Source: Prinia subflava
Taxonomy: Eukaryota; Chordata; Aves; Passeriformes; Cisticolidae
DNA: 64,000 nt
Reading direction: 5' to 3'
Assembly (NCBI RefSeq): GCF_021018805.1
Contig: NC_086254.1
Coordinates: 24,303,300-24,367,299 of the forward strand
This document shows positions 12,801 through 21,611 of this stretch, piece by piece. How positions within the stretch are numbered: the stretch's first letter is position 1; every line of letters begins with the position of its first letter. Below the pieces are notes generated by a model. The model saw nothing but the letters and a program-made list of their open reading frames with translations. It ran no database searches and was not told the DNA's origin. A program made the position numbers and the translations under genes.

Positions 12801-15059
12801 AGGATGTGATCCTTGTCTGTATAAATGGTTTTGTTCTGTTCTGGATCCTTGCCCATAGAAATACACCAGCTTTTCCAAAAGGACACATTCCTCAGGATCA
12901 GCTACCTGGACATCCATTTAAGCTGAGTCTTAAAGTCAGAAAAGAATTCCTGTTTAAAAAAACCAGGGAATATTCATTGTGCTCCCAGTTTCAGGAATTC
13001 AGGCAATGCTGAGAATGAAACAGGGACACGTGGAGCTCCAAAGGGCAGGAAATTTAACTGGGGGGCCCAGCTTTTTTGGGGTGATGAGGAGGACACACCT
13101 CAGGATGTGCCTCAGCCCTGTCCCTGCGGCCCCAGAGCTGCTGCCAGGGCTGGGGGCACCTCCATGAGCACACAGATCAGAAAATATGGGATCACTTGGC
13201 CTCATTGAAATACAATTGATCCCTTGGTGAGTATACAGCCAAAATCCACTTTAAGCTACCTTAGAAAAGACCAGAGAAATAATAATAATAAAAAAAAAAG
13301 TAGAGAAAAAAATCAATCACCTAAGAGAAGTGGCCTTTAAGAAAAAGTCCAGTGAAGATTGTAGGGGAAATCCCTGGGGATAAAGTACTTTGAAGCAGTT
13401 GATTAAAGTAAAGCAGGGTGGAAAAGCAAAAGGTCTGATCCTGCACCATGATCTGATCAGCTCTCAGCTGAAAAGCCTCGGGAAGACACAAATCCAGCTC
13501 TTAAAGGGAGTTCACGAGAAGTTTAGAGCTGTTTTTCTCAGAGTTTCTCTTTGTGGGTGTTTGGTGCTGGCACTGAGCTCTGTGTTTCGCTGTGGGGGTG
13601 AAAGTCAGTGAGGAGTGTCCCCACCTGGCCGTGGTTCCTGTTTGGGGTTCCCTCTCTGGTACCAAACACCCGCGGCTGTTTCCACATCTGTGCTGCCCCC
13701 GGCCTCCCCAGCAGCCCAGGAGGGAAGATGAGGTTTGAAAACCTTGCAGAACTCCATCCAGCCTGTGAGCCTTTATTTCCAAGGCAGAGATGTTTCCTGG
13801 AAATCTCTGATACACCCCGTGCTGGTGTCAGAGCCACCCTCAGCACCACCACAGCCCATGGCCTGAGGATTTTAAATTAGATTTGAACCTGTGCCCGGCC
13901 AGAACCACCCGAGCACAGACAGCAGGGACAGAGAAAACATTTCCAGGGCTGGGCTGGTGCCTTTCCATCCCCTCCAGAGAGATCTCAGCATCCCCTTCCA
14001 GCACTGCCAGATGGGAGCTGCACTTTATTACCCTTCAGGAGGAGCAACTGATGTCTGCAAGCTCAAGAGTTCAGTTCTTGGATCAGTTCTTGGATCAGTT
14101 CTTGTCCCTGCCCTGCCCCAAGCCCTTCTCGGGCCAAGGGTGTGCAGGTAACCCTGGGCAGCCCCTGCCCTTCTGCCCCTGGGACAAAGAAAGAGCAAGA
14201 AATGGGTTTTCCTCCTCGTTTGTGTGATGGCTCTGGGGTGTTCCAGAGCCTGCCCTGGCAAATCTCTCACACTTGAGGAGTGAGGGGAGCAGAGCAAGCA
14301 GGGCTGGATCCTCCCCAGCCCTCAGCCTTTGCCAGGAGGAGAACACAGACCCTGCACACAGCAAAATCCTTTTCCCTTTCCTGTCCCTTTTCCCTGACTG
14401 CTCTTTTCCCTGATTGCTTTTTTCCCTGATTCCTCTTTTTCCTGGTTCCTCTTTTCCCTCTCCCAATGCCCCAGGCAGAGAGGGGCTCCCCACCACTCAT
14501 TTCTCAGTACCAGACTCCCAAATTCTGAAATAAGCAGAAATCCCCAAGCCTGTGTGTGGCAGGCACCCAGACAAACCCCCAAGCTGATCTATGTTCAATC
14601 CTGGCACATCAATCACCTCAGATTCCAGCAGGATTATCAAAAGACTGCTTTTGCCTGTAATATAAAGCACTTTTCCTCCCCTCCAATTACCTTATGGAAA
14701 TTTTTAGCACAGATAATATAAAGTGTTAATAAATCCTCCCTAGCATGGCAAGAGGAAGACAGATTTCCTCTCCTTGTATCAGGAAAACTTCACACGTTTC
14801 AACCTCCTCGAGAATAAAGCACAGAAAATTCTTGTCTCCTGCACACCTTCAGCAAACCCCCTGTGATCTACGAGCCCAGGCTGAGCCCACATCACATCAC
14901 AGCCCACTCCATCAAACCCTGCTGCAAATTCCTCCCAATAAAACACAAATCCTTTCCCGGGTTCTGATAAACCAGCACAACACGCAGCAGCCCCACACCA
15001 GCTGTAACACTTTGTGTCTTTACCTGTGAAAAAGCGTCTGCTGTGCTGGGATTATCCAT
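679..15059 (-). CDS. PH-domain-containing formin (PHCF class), 5' part of gene, eight exons
   Basis: Formins nucleate and elongate actin filaments through FH1 (profilin binding) and FH2 domains; PH domains bind phosphoinositides or proteins at membranes. Exons in transcript order: 15059-15024, 7279-7175, 6274-6188, 5320-5147, 4860-4712, 2916-2758, 1696-1024, 841-679. All have AG acceptors and GT donors, and phases join without a break: 0,0,0,0,2,2,0, then 1 into the next exon. The joined frame gives 515 codons plus one base with no stop. Domains by residue: N-terminal helical segment about 13-47; PH1 about 55-146; PH2 about 163-266 with the usual C-terminal helix Trp at 259; Ser/Pro/Ala-rich FH1-like region about 290-445; FH2 start at about 450 (FHWDVVP, Trp454). 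The remaining FH2 and the 3' end lie beyond base 1. PH plus FH2 in one protein is the signature of PHCF, recalled as absent from placental mammals. An extra small phase-0 exon between exons 1 and 2 cannot be excluded. Alternatives such as delphilin or FHDC1 lack tandem PH domains. Confidence 0.85.
1024..1696 (-). CDS. PHCF formin exon 7 (end of PH2, FH1-like region, FH2 start)
   Basis: 673 bases; acceptor ttcccttgcag, donor GACAAG|gtgagg. The first part completes PH2: FRIPRTVQ, then the C-terminal helix with QWLSLLEGHC. A Pro/Gly and acidic linker containing DYEEFTVPV follows. Next come about 120 residues of Ser, Pro and Ala written by a degenerate tandem repeat, ending APPAPPAPPALPQP. The last residues, KAFHWDVVPCDK, are the conserved start of an FH2 domain (Trp454). 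The FH1-like region has few runs of consecutive prolines, so profilin binding may be weak or confined to its end. Confidence 0.88.
1130..1425. repeat. Coding minisatellite of GGGGAT/GGGGCT-type units inside formin exon 7
   Basis: On the plus strand, runs of GGGGATGAGGATGGGGCTGGGG-like units of 6, 12 and longer multiples. There is a larger duplication: ggggccggggatggggttgg occurs near 1181 and again near 1279. All unit lengths keep the minus-strand frame open as Ser/Pro/Ala codons, so length changes would not break the protein. Confidence 0.85.
2758..2916 (-). CDS. PHCF formin exon 6 (PH2 core)
   Basis: 159 bases; acceptor ttgtcctgcag, donor TACCT|gtaagt, a near-perfect donor. It supplies one base to a split Lys codon and leaves two bases for the next split Leu codon. 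It encodes the PH2 strands CLAQLREGELALYSL, then a Ser/Thr/Pro-rich loop, then FSLHTRDHHYL, which continues in exon 7 as FRIPRTVQ. Confidence 0.9.
4712..4860 (-). CDS. PHCF formin exon 5 (end of PH1, start of PH2)
   Basis: 149 bases with acceptor cttattgtttag and donor GTGAA|gtatga, ending in phase 2. It starts IIYLLSRVTQSN, the C-terminal helix of PH1. A short Cys/Pro-containing linker follows, then VIHEGLLDLQ, the first strand of a second PH domain. An alternative donor five bases upstream (GAATGG|gtgaag) joins in frame only to a different acceptor at 2903; the chosen pair gives the fuller PH motif EWVKCLAQLREGEL. Confidence 0.85.
5147..5320 (-). CDS. PHCF formin exon 4 (PH1, central strands)
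   Basis: 58 codons, residues 77-134, phase 0 at both ends; acceptor cccatttcag, donor AGGAAG|gtgaca. It begins LDFNTRTIFNIEKGTIKKQF and ends in a ...YELEAVTLEDKRK motif. This is the typical PH pattern of short strands separated by charged turns, with an F/Y-x-L-x-A strand before the final helix. The final helix follows in exon 5. Confidence 0.9.
6188..6274 (-). CDS. PHCF formin exon 3 (PH1, first strands)
   Basis: 29 codons, phase 0 to phase 0, with acceptor tattttccag and donor TTGCAG|gtagct. It encodes residues 48-76. The sequence FNFIIYKYKHYRWQKRILQ has the alternating hydrophobic pattern and central Trp of the first PH-domain strands, and continues directly into LDFNTRTIFNIEKG of exon 4. 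Confidence 0.85.
6540..6872 (+). mobile_element. CR1 LINE, 3'-end fragment
   Basis: Plus-oriented CR1 tail in formin intron 2. It contains agctgtggctgcccctggat, then ggtttggagcagcctggggc, the ctttaaggtcccttccaccc segment and the terminal ctctgtgattctg motif typical of avian CR1 ends. A diverged partial duplicate of its 5' portion seems to start near 6470. Confidence 0.85.
7175..7279 (-). CDS. PHCF formin exon 2 (N-terminal helical segment)
   Basis: 35 codons, phase 0 at both ends, between the acceptor ttccctag and the donor GAAAAG|gtgagg. It encodes residues 13-47, beginning LSQEKILKIMNMVKNKEV, a Lys- and Glu-rich segment predicted by eye to be helical. It lies just before the first PH domain. 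No named domain recognised. Confidence 0.75.
8190..9001 (+). repeat. G-rich 20-bp minisatellite (about 40 units)
   Basis: About 810 bp of a degenerate unit, gatcagggggattgggaagg, with variants ggaattgatca, gggtttggga and ggaaggacagg. It lies in formin intron 1. Every unit has several G-runs of three or more on the plus strand, so G-quadruplex formation is possible there. The plus-strand open frames of up to 333 codons across it are artefacts of a repeat without stops. Confidence 0.95.
9002..11902. other. Intron 1 of the formin, no further feature supported
   Basis: Unique-looking sequence with AT-rich patches (for example 10085-10140 and 10680-10720). No coding exon is supported in either strand. 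A good minus-strand donor at 9497 (CTGGCAG|gtgagt) has no open frame with a start behind it. Confidence 0.4.
11903..12066 (+). repeat. Unclassified dispersed repeat, copy 1
   Basis: Begins gatgaggtttaaaaacctt and ends atggcctgaggattttaaat followed by tagattt. Aligned by eye to a second copy at 13727-13886, it is nearly collinear with small indels. I do not recognise the family. It is not a CR1 3' end. Confidence 0.75.
12067..13726. other. Formin intron 1, no feature supported
   Basis: AT-rich non-coding sequence with a short A-rich low-complexity patch near 13280-13310. No exon with both splice signals was seen. Confidence 0.4.
13727..13886 (+). repeat. Unclassified dispersed repeat, copy 2
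   Basis: Second copy of the element at 11903-12066, in the same orientation and about 1.8 kb away. Shared blocks include ttatttccaaggcagagatg, tcagagccaccctca, and the end ggcctgaggattttaaatta. Flanking sequences do not match, so the unit itself was copied rather than a larger segment. Confidence 0.75.
13887..15023. other. Formin intron 1, no feature supported beyond short duplications
   Basis: Contains a short tandem duplication (ttcttggatcag three times near 14075-14105) and a C/T-rich stretch near 14360-14460 built of ttttccctgattgct-like units. No coding exon supported. Confidence 0.4.
15024..15059 (-). CDS. PHCF formin exon 1 (start codon)
   Basis: Twelve codons, MDNPSTADAFSQ. The start lies in a strong initiation context (gccATGG), and the exon ends in phase 0 at a CACAG|gtaaag donor. 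The next exon identified, at 7279, also begins in phase 0 with LSQEK. I chose this exon because it combines a good start context, a good donor and the right phase. The 7.7-kb first intron is long, so a transcript is needed to prove the join. Confidence 0.6.
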
Positions 15060-15184
15060 GGCTGGGGAAATTCTATTTATTTCATCAGTGTCCCAGGGGG
15101 GCAGAGAGCAGTTTGTTCACCAGTCACACCTGCACAGCTGCTCCTTCCCTCTCTCTGCCTCTCTCTCTTATGAAATCTTGCAGC

Positions 15185-15222
15185 CAGTGGCTTCTATTAA
15201 GTGTTACTTCCTTTTATGCTGA
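15185..15222 (-). promoter_or_regulatory. Possible core promoter of the PHCF formin
   Basis: On the minus strand, cagcataaaaggaag (around 15212-15222) is a TATA-like element about 155 bp upstream of the proposed start codon, which would give a 5'UTR of about 130 bases. It is only a motif; the region is not a CpG island, and an upstream non-coding exon is equally possible. Confidence 0.25.
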
Positions 15223-15359
15223 GAGCTGAAAGAAACAATAACGATGCTTTGCTTCCTTATGGCAGCTCTGTGGAAAGACAAAAAAAAATAATGTAGAAGT
15301 TGTTTGCTTTTCCTGGACTGATATTTATGTTCCTGTGACTTCCTGAAATCACTGAGCCC

Positions 15360-15905
15360 TGAATACTGAAATTATGATTTATTAATATTTATTATGATTT
15401 ATTACTATTTATTATTTATCATTATTTAATACTATTTATTATGATCTATTACTATTTATTGTTATTTTTTACTGTTTATTATCATTTTTTACTGTTTATT
15501 ATTATTTTTTACTGTTTATTATGATTATTACATTGCATCTGTCTGAACACACAATATACGCTAATTCCCAAATAAATTCCATGCTAAATATAAGGAAGTT
15601 TGATTTATTACTATTTCTTATTATTTATTACTATTTATTATAATTCATTACTATTTATTATTTATTACTGTTTATTATGATTATTACACTGCAACTGTTT
15701 GAACACAAATATACGCTAATTCCCAAATAAATTCCTTGTTAAATGTAAGGAAGTTTGATTTATTACTATTTATTACTATTTATTATTTATTACTATTTCT
15801 TATTGTTTTATGACTGATTATTATGATTTATTAGATTGCATCTGTCTGAACACACAATATATGCTAATTCCCAAATAAATTCCTTGTTAAATGTAAGGAA
15901 GTTTT
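15360..15905. repeat. AT-rich tandem repeat, about 150-bp higher-order unit, three copies
   Basis: A ttattactatttatta-type low-complexity stretch that also carries three copies of a longer unique block (gaacacacaatatacgctaa followed by ttcccaaataaattcc and aaggaagtttga). The gctaattccc anchor recurs at 15560, 15715 and 15863, giving periods of 155 and 148 bp. It lies 300-850 bp upstream of the proposed formin start. Confidence 0.85.
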
Positions 15906-16984
15906 CCTGAGGAGCTGCAAACACAGTGCTCAGTGCTCCCAGGGGTGTTTTTATGCACAGCAGCAATTTTCACACCTCTCCAAACCCCAGCATGGATATC
16001 TGCACGTTGGATGGGAGCACCAAGGCACCTCCAGCTGAACGCACAGGATTCCTCCAAAGATAAAGAGCATTTTAAACTTCTTCTTTGCTGTCTGTGCTGG
16101 GGAATAGGAGAGGGAATTGCCAGCAAAGCATTCCTGAAATCCAACAAAAATTGTTCAATTTTCGAGCAATTGCTGAGAAAACAGCCCTTGGCTTCCCCAG
16201 CTTTACCTGGTGACTCCTGCACGTCACAACCCCGTGCCAAAATCAGGCTGGAGGCTGAAAGTCCTGAGCAGGCACAGCAGGAGAGGAAAACTCTTCACAT
16301 CTTGAATTTTCTTCTCCTCTCAGCAGAGGCAGATGAGAAAATCAAAAGCTCTGAAACGTCAATGCAAAGCAGAGTTTTTGAGAGGCAACAGGAATTGAAA
16401 ACGTTTGGGGTTGGTGGCGGCTCTCCTTCCTCTCTGCTCTCAAAGCAGCTTTTGAAGAGAAACAAGCAGGAAATTGGGGAGATGGGGCAGAGCAGGTGCC
16501 CTGGAGCCCTCTGAGCCCTGCCCTGCTCTCTGAAACTCCAAACCCCAAAGGGTTTTCCAACATCATCTTGTGGATAACCACGTGTGGATTCATTGTTTTG
16601 TGCTTTTTATGGAAGTTAAAGAAAGAAAAAACCACCCTAAGCCTACGATCAGTGTGTTTTCAGTCAATCCAAATATGTGTTTAATGGGCAGGAGTCTCTT
16701 TTTTGTTTCATTAAAGAATTTTCTGAAACCTTTTCATACCTAAGTAAAGAACATGAAATAAATTATTTCAGGTTAAAGAAATGCAAGCTAAATGAAATCA
16801 TTCTTTAAATAAATAAACCAATAAATACAGCATGAACTTCACAGACGCATTTTTGCCTCTCATTCAGGCATGAATGTCCCAGCAGGGCTGGAATGCTCTC
16901 ACAAAGTATTTCAGAGCTGAAAAACAAAAAACTGGCCTCACCTGAAAATTGCTGCCTAAACCTGTTTTATGAAAGGGCTCTTTC

Positions 16985-17042
<58 letters not shown>

Positions 17043-18034
17043 CCTGTGGAATTGGTGCTGGAACAGGGAAGAACCCAGAGCTCCTCGTGGAGCACTCCCC
17101 TTCATTTCACACCACGGAGATTCCAGCAAGGTCTGAACAAAATCCAGACACATCAGAAAGGAACCCTGCTCCAGCAGGATTTGCTTTTTCTGTTCCCTCA
17201 GTGCTGGTCCAGCACAGAAATTGATTGCAAATTCCAGCAATTTCCAATTGGTTTAATTTTGATTCTGGTTTTAAGCAAAGGAAATATCGATGCTTAACAG
17301 TTTGTGCTACAGTGAACTGGAAGAGGCATTAAATTCAAGGGGAGAGGAAAGAAGGGGGAAGTGTGAGGAGTAATTTAAAATTTAAAAACTTCTGTGAAAC
17401 TAAATTCAGGTCGAGGGTGACATCTAGTGATGCCCAGTACAAATTCTGTCCTTTTTAGCACCACCCTCACTCAGGAAGAAAATTGAAACTTTTACCACGT
17501 TTCACCAGATGCACCATAAAAGAAATACTTTCCCATAAAATGACAGTTTAAAATTTTTTCGGGTAATACTAGGTATTTTTTAATTAATTCAGTATTTTGA
17601 ATTCATAATGAGAGAATTCATAAAAGGAAAAAAAATACAGGTAGGAACTTGGATGTAGAGAAAAGGCATCTGCTCATTACAATGAAGAAGTTGGTACACG
17701 AGGTCTGATTGATGGAAGTGACTTTTTTTTGGCTTTTTTTCTTATTCTTCACTTTTTTGTACAATAAATCTGCAAAGCACAGTGCCAGCCTGACACATAA
17801 ATAAAGCAAATCAGTAATTAGCCATGGAGCTATTAGTAATTCCCTTGATTGATAATGCAAGAACGACTCAGCTGCTGAATTTTGAACAGAAATGTTTCCA
17901 GCAGCTTTCTTTGGGAGTGGTTCCTGGTCAGCACCAAGGAAAGGGGCAGCCCACTGTTCCCAAAAATAAAAATTCTCCATCCCCCTGAGCAGTTTCCTTC
18001 GAGCTTCTCACTGTATGTAAAAAAAAGCAGTAAA
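15906..18034. other. Intergenic, no gene supported
   Basis: Unique-looking sequence between the formin and MC3R. It includes a 51-base poly-T run listed separately. The open frames here have no homology that I recognise. Confidence 0.4.
16992..17042. repeat. Poly-T run of 51 bases
   Basis: An uninterrupted T homopolymer. It could be the poly(A) tail of an old minus-strand retroposon, but I recognise no retroposed gene on its 5' side (17043 upward). Assembly length is uncertain in such runs. Confidence 0.95.
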
Positions 18035-18195
18035 GGAAATCGTGGAATCACAGAAACCCCCGGGTACAAAAAGAAATTTAAATCATTCCATCCCCTGCCC
18101 AGGGACACCTCCCACTGCCCCAGGTTGCTCCAAGCCCTGTCCAACGTGGCCTTGAACAATCCCAGGAAAAGCCAAAGCACCAATTCATCATTTAA
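18035..18195 (-). mobile_element. CR1 LINE, 3'-end fragment
   Basis: Minus-oriented CR1 tail. On the plus strand it reads gtggaatcacagaaa, then gggacacctcccactgcccc, then aggttgctccaagccctgtc and caacgtggccttgaac, the reverse complement of the usual CR1 end. Confidence 0.8.
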
Positions 18196-19097
18196 TTCAT
18201 TTTTCAGCTGCTCAAAACTCATTTCATGCAGAGGTCTCGCCCTCTGAGCCTCCCTGGTGGTGTCACCTTGCTGGTTGTGATGCTGAAGCCCAGAGGTTGA
18301 ACCCACATCTCTGCACTGCCCACAGGAGTGACAGCGACACAGATCTGCTCCTCTGCGACACAAGGTGGCACCAGAAACTGCCTCAATTTCAGCGATAAAA
18401 GGTGAAGCACAAGGAAAAGCTCGGAGGGGTTTGTGGGTTCAAACGAGGGGAGTCAGACACCCAGGGGCGCCCCAGTGCCCAGGGAATGGATCCTGGGGTG
18501 GGCACAGCAGGGCTGGAGGGTTTGGAACAGCAGGGAATTGGCTGTGGGGTCACAGCTGGAGCTAAAGCAGTCCCGAGGGAAGCTGGATCATCCCCTGAGA
18601 GCTGGGAAACAGCAGCACCCTCCAAGCACAGGGTCAGGTGTCCCACAGTCCTGGGTGGCTTTTCCTCCTGGAAGGAGCTCTGTGGCCAAGGGATGCCCCT
18701 TCTCCTGCAGCCTCCTTCTGAAACTTCATTCCTTTCAGCATTAAAAACAGATATTCCGGTCTTGGCAAACCAAATATTAAAATACTTTCTTAAATTACAA
18801 AACATTTTTTAAAAAGATGACAGGAAACTGCAGCTTCCTCCTCACCTCCTCCTGGTTTGTCTGGTCTTGACAGGCTGGGACAGCTCTGCTCCAGTCCCTG
18901 ACTCTGTTTGCAGTCAGGATGAGAATAAAGCAAGATGAGAATAAAGCAAAGGGTTCCCCACACAGCCACAGTGTCCCAGGTCTTCCATCTGTGCCCTGCA
19001 CAGGGAATTCTCTGGCTGGCCACAGTCAGGAGTGTTGCAAACACAAAGCCCAAGCACTTCCCAAAATCCCCAGGATGACCCTGAGGAGGAAAAAGAA
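18196..19097. other. Intergenic, no gene supported
   Basis: No coding potential or repeat that I can name. Overlapping open frames on both strands reflect GC-richer composition. Confidence 0.35.
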
Positions 19098-19165
19098 AGT
19101 TATCTTGTGGTTAAGATAAAGGAATGAGGCACCCTGGCTTCAAATCTCAGCTCTGCACTGCACAG
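19098..19165 (+). mobile_element. MIR-like ancient tRNA-derived SINE fragment
   Basis: The segment has an A-box-like tcttgtggttaagataa and, 20-odd bases on, cctggcttcaaatctcagct followed by ctgc. This matches the MIR core arrangement (tagtggttaaga ... cctgggttcgaatcccggct) with transitions expected of an old copy. A tRNA-derived SINE of another family is the alternative. Confidence 0.55.
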
Positions 19166-20536
19166 TGCCAAAAGCTGTATTTTGTGTTTAGTCTATTTTA
19201 TGTTTAGTTTATATTTTGACACTTGATTAGCCAGGGAAGGGACAAAACCCCACAGGACAGGGGGTGAATTCACAGCAGGGACAGATCTCTGGGCACCTGC
19301 CAGCACAGAGTCTCTGGCATGGCTCAAATAAAGAAAATCCTAACTGATATTACCTCTACATATTGTATCTAGACACATCTATTCTGCATACATATCTAAA
19401 AATCATTAATAATAGAAGACAATAGCAAATAAAAATTAAACAATAGAACAACAAAAGAAATGGAGCACAGATTCAAAGAGGGGATTGGGGAGGGGTTGAA
19501 GGTTCACTCTGCCCCTCTGCAATCATTTCTGGAGCTGTGACACCAAACCCTCTGTGAACCAGGGAGCTCCTCAGGTCAGGTTTGATTGCTTGGAGCTCTG
19601 GCACCTCCATCCCCAGGGTGCTGCCCTGGAAGAGCAAGGCTGCAGAACATTTTGGGAACTTTCCACGCAGCCACAAAAGTGTGAAATGGGCTGCAGTTCC
19701 ATTATTTCTGCCATCAGAAGCGGTGCAGGATGAGTAACAGATGTAACCTTGTCATGACAACCCCTTTTCTTCGCCAAGACAATGTTCAGGGCAAACAAAA
19801 CCTTAAACCTTAAACCTCCTTCTTTTGTGCCAAACAGGGAAATGTGCCAGTCAGAAACACCTACCTATAGATTATTATTAGACTCCAAGATGAGTAAATA
19901 ACCTTGTAGACTTCAACTGAAAAGAAAAAGCTGAAAAGAAATACTGGAATAACCAACTGTCACCTCTGTTTTCCATAATAAATTCGTACAAGGTTACATG
20001 AATCATATTGGCTTTCCAAATCTATTTTGCTTCCTAAATCAAGTCAGTTCTGTTTCTGACAGAAAATGTTCTGTGTTGACACTCTGCAGTCTGACATCGC
20101 TCAAAACACCTGGCTCACTCTGCAAACTGCAGAGGCTGGAAAAGGCGACCTCTCTAACCCTGAAGAGCATTTAAATGATATTTTATTGTTGACGAGCAAC
20201 ATTTTGGAGGGCAGAAAATTCCTTGTTATCCCCAAAGCATAACAAACATCCAGCCTCTCTCTGATCTAGAAGTTATTTGGAAAAATAAAGCAGATAAAAG
20301 CACTGAAGCTGGAATTTTTATAACCACAGGACACCATCTTCCACACACAGAAAGAACAGAGCAGGAAACCCTTGGACAGAACTAGAAAGGCAGAAGATAG
20401 GAATAACAGGTAAATAAAATTCAAGGACTGGGTCTGGCTGTGGGGCTTTTTTCTGTCCTTGTCTGGAAAGCAGCAACACTGGACTGCAAGAAACACTGAG
20501 GAGCTTTGAGCATTAGCAGAACAATTTGTCCCAATA
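19166..20536. other. Intergenic, no gene supported
   Basis: AT-rich, non-coding. A short cttaaac duplication (accttaaaccttaaacct near 19800) is the only visible pattern. Confidence 0.35.
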
Positions 20537-21611
20537 TCCATCCATCCATCCATCCATCCATCCATCCATCCATCCATCCATCCATCCCTCCATCCATCCA
20601 TCCATCCATCCATCCATCCATCCATCCATCCATCCATCATCCATCCCTCCATCCATCCATCCATCCATCCATCCATCCATCCATCCATCCATCCATGTAT
20701 CCATCCATCCATCCCTCCATCCATCCATCCATCCATCCATTCATCCATCCATCCATCCATGGATCCATCCATCCATCCATCCCTCCATCCATCCATCCAT
20801 CCATCCCTCCATCCATCCATCTATCCATCCATGTATCCATCCATCCATCCCTCCATCCATCCATCCATCCATCCATCATCCATCCCTCCATCCATCCATC
20901 CATCATCCATCCATCCATCCATCCATCCATCCCTCCATCCATCCATCCATCATCCATCCATCCATCCATCCATCCATCCATCCATCATCCATCCATCCAT
21001 CCATCCATCATCCATCCATCCATCCATCCATCCATCCATCCATCCCTCCATCCATCCATCCATCATCCATCCATCCATCCATCCATCCATCCATCCATCC
21101 ATCCATCCATCCCTCCATCCATCCATCCATCATCCATCCATCCATCCATCCATCCATCCATCCATCCATCCATCCATCATCCATCCCTCCATCCATCCAT
21201 CCATCCGTCCATCCCTCCATCCCTCCATCCATCCCTCCCTCCATCCATCCATCCATCCATCCCTCCATCCATCCATCCATCCATCCATCCATCCATCATC
21301 CATCCATCCATCCATCCATCCATCCATCCATCCCTCCATCATCCATCCATCCATCCATCCATCCATCCATCCATCCATCCATCCATCATCCATCCCTCCA
21401 TCCATCCATCCATCCGTCCATCCCTCCATCCCTCCATCCATCCCTCCCTCCATCCATCCATCCATCCATCCCTCCATCCATCCATCCATCCATCCATCCA
21501 TCCATCATCCATCCATCCATCCATCCCTCCATCCATCCCTCCATCATCCATCCATCCATCCATCCATCCATCCTTCCATCCCTCCATCCATCCATCCCTC
21601 CATCCATCCAC
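20537..21611. repeat. Large CCAT tetranucleotide array (1.07 kb)
   Basis: Nearly pure CCAT repeats, interrupted regularly by CCCT, CATCAT and occasional GTAT, GTCC or TTCC variants. Some interruptions recur as larger blocks: catccgtccatccctccatc occurs near 21204 and again near 21411. That points to duplication of about 200-bp segments within the array. The HPSI and MDGW open frames (up to 393 codons) are artefacts. Confidence 0.97.

Noticed and set aside
19098..19165. Functional tRNA gene
   Set aside because: The A and B box remnants are degenerate and no acceptor stem or cloverleaf can be drawn; a SINE fragment fits better.
20537..21611. CRISPR-like array
   Set aside because: A tetranucleotide satellite without spacer structure, in a vertebrate genome.
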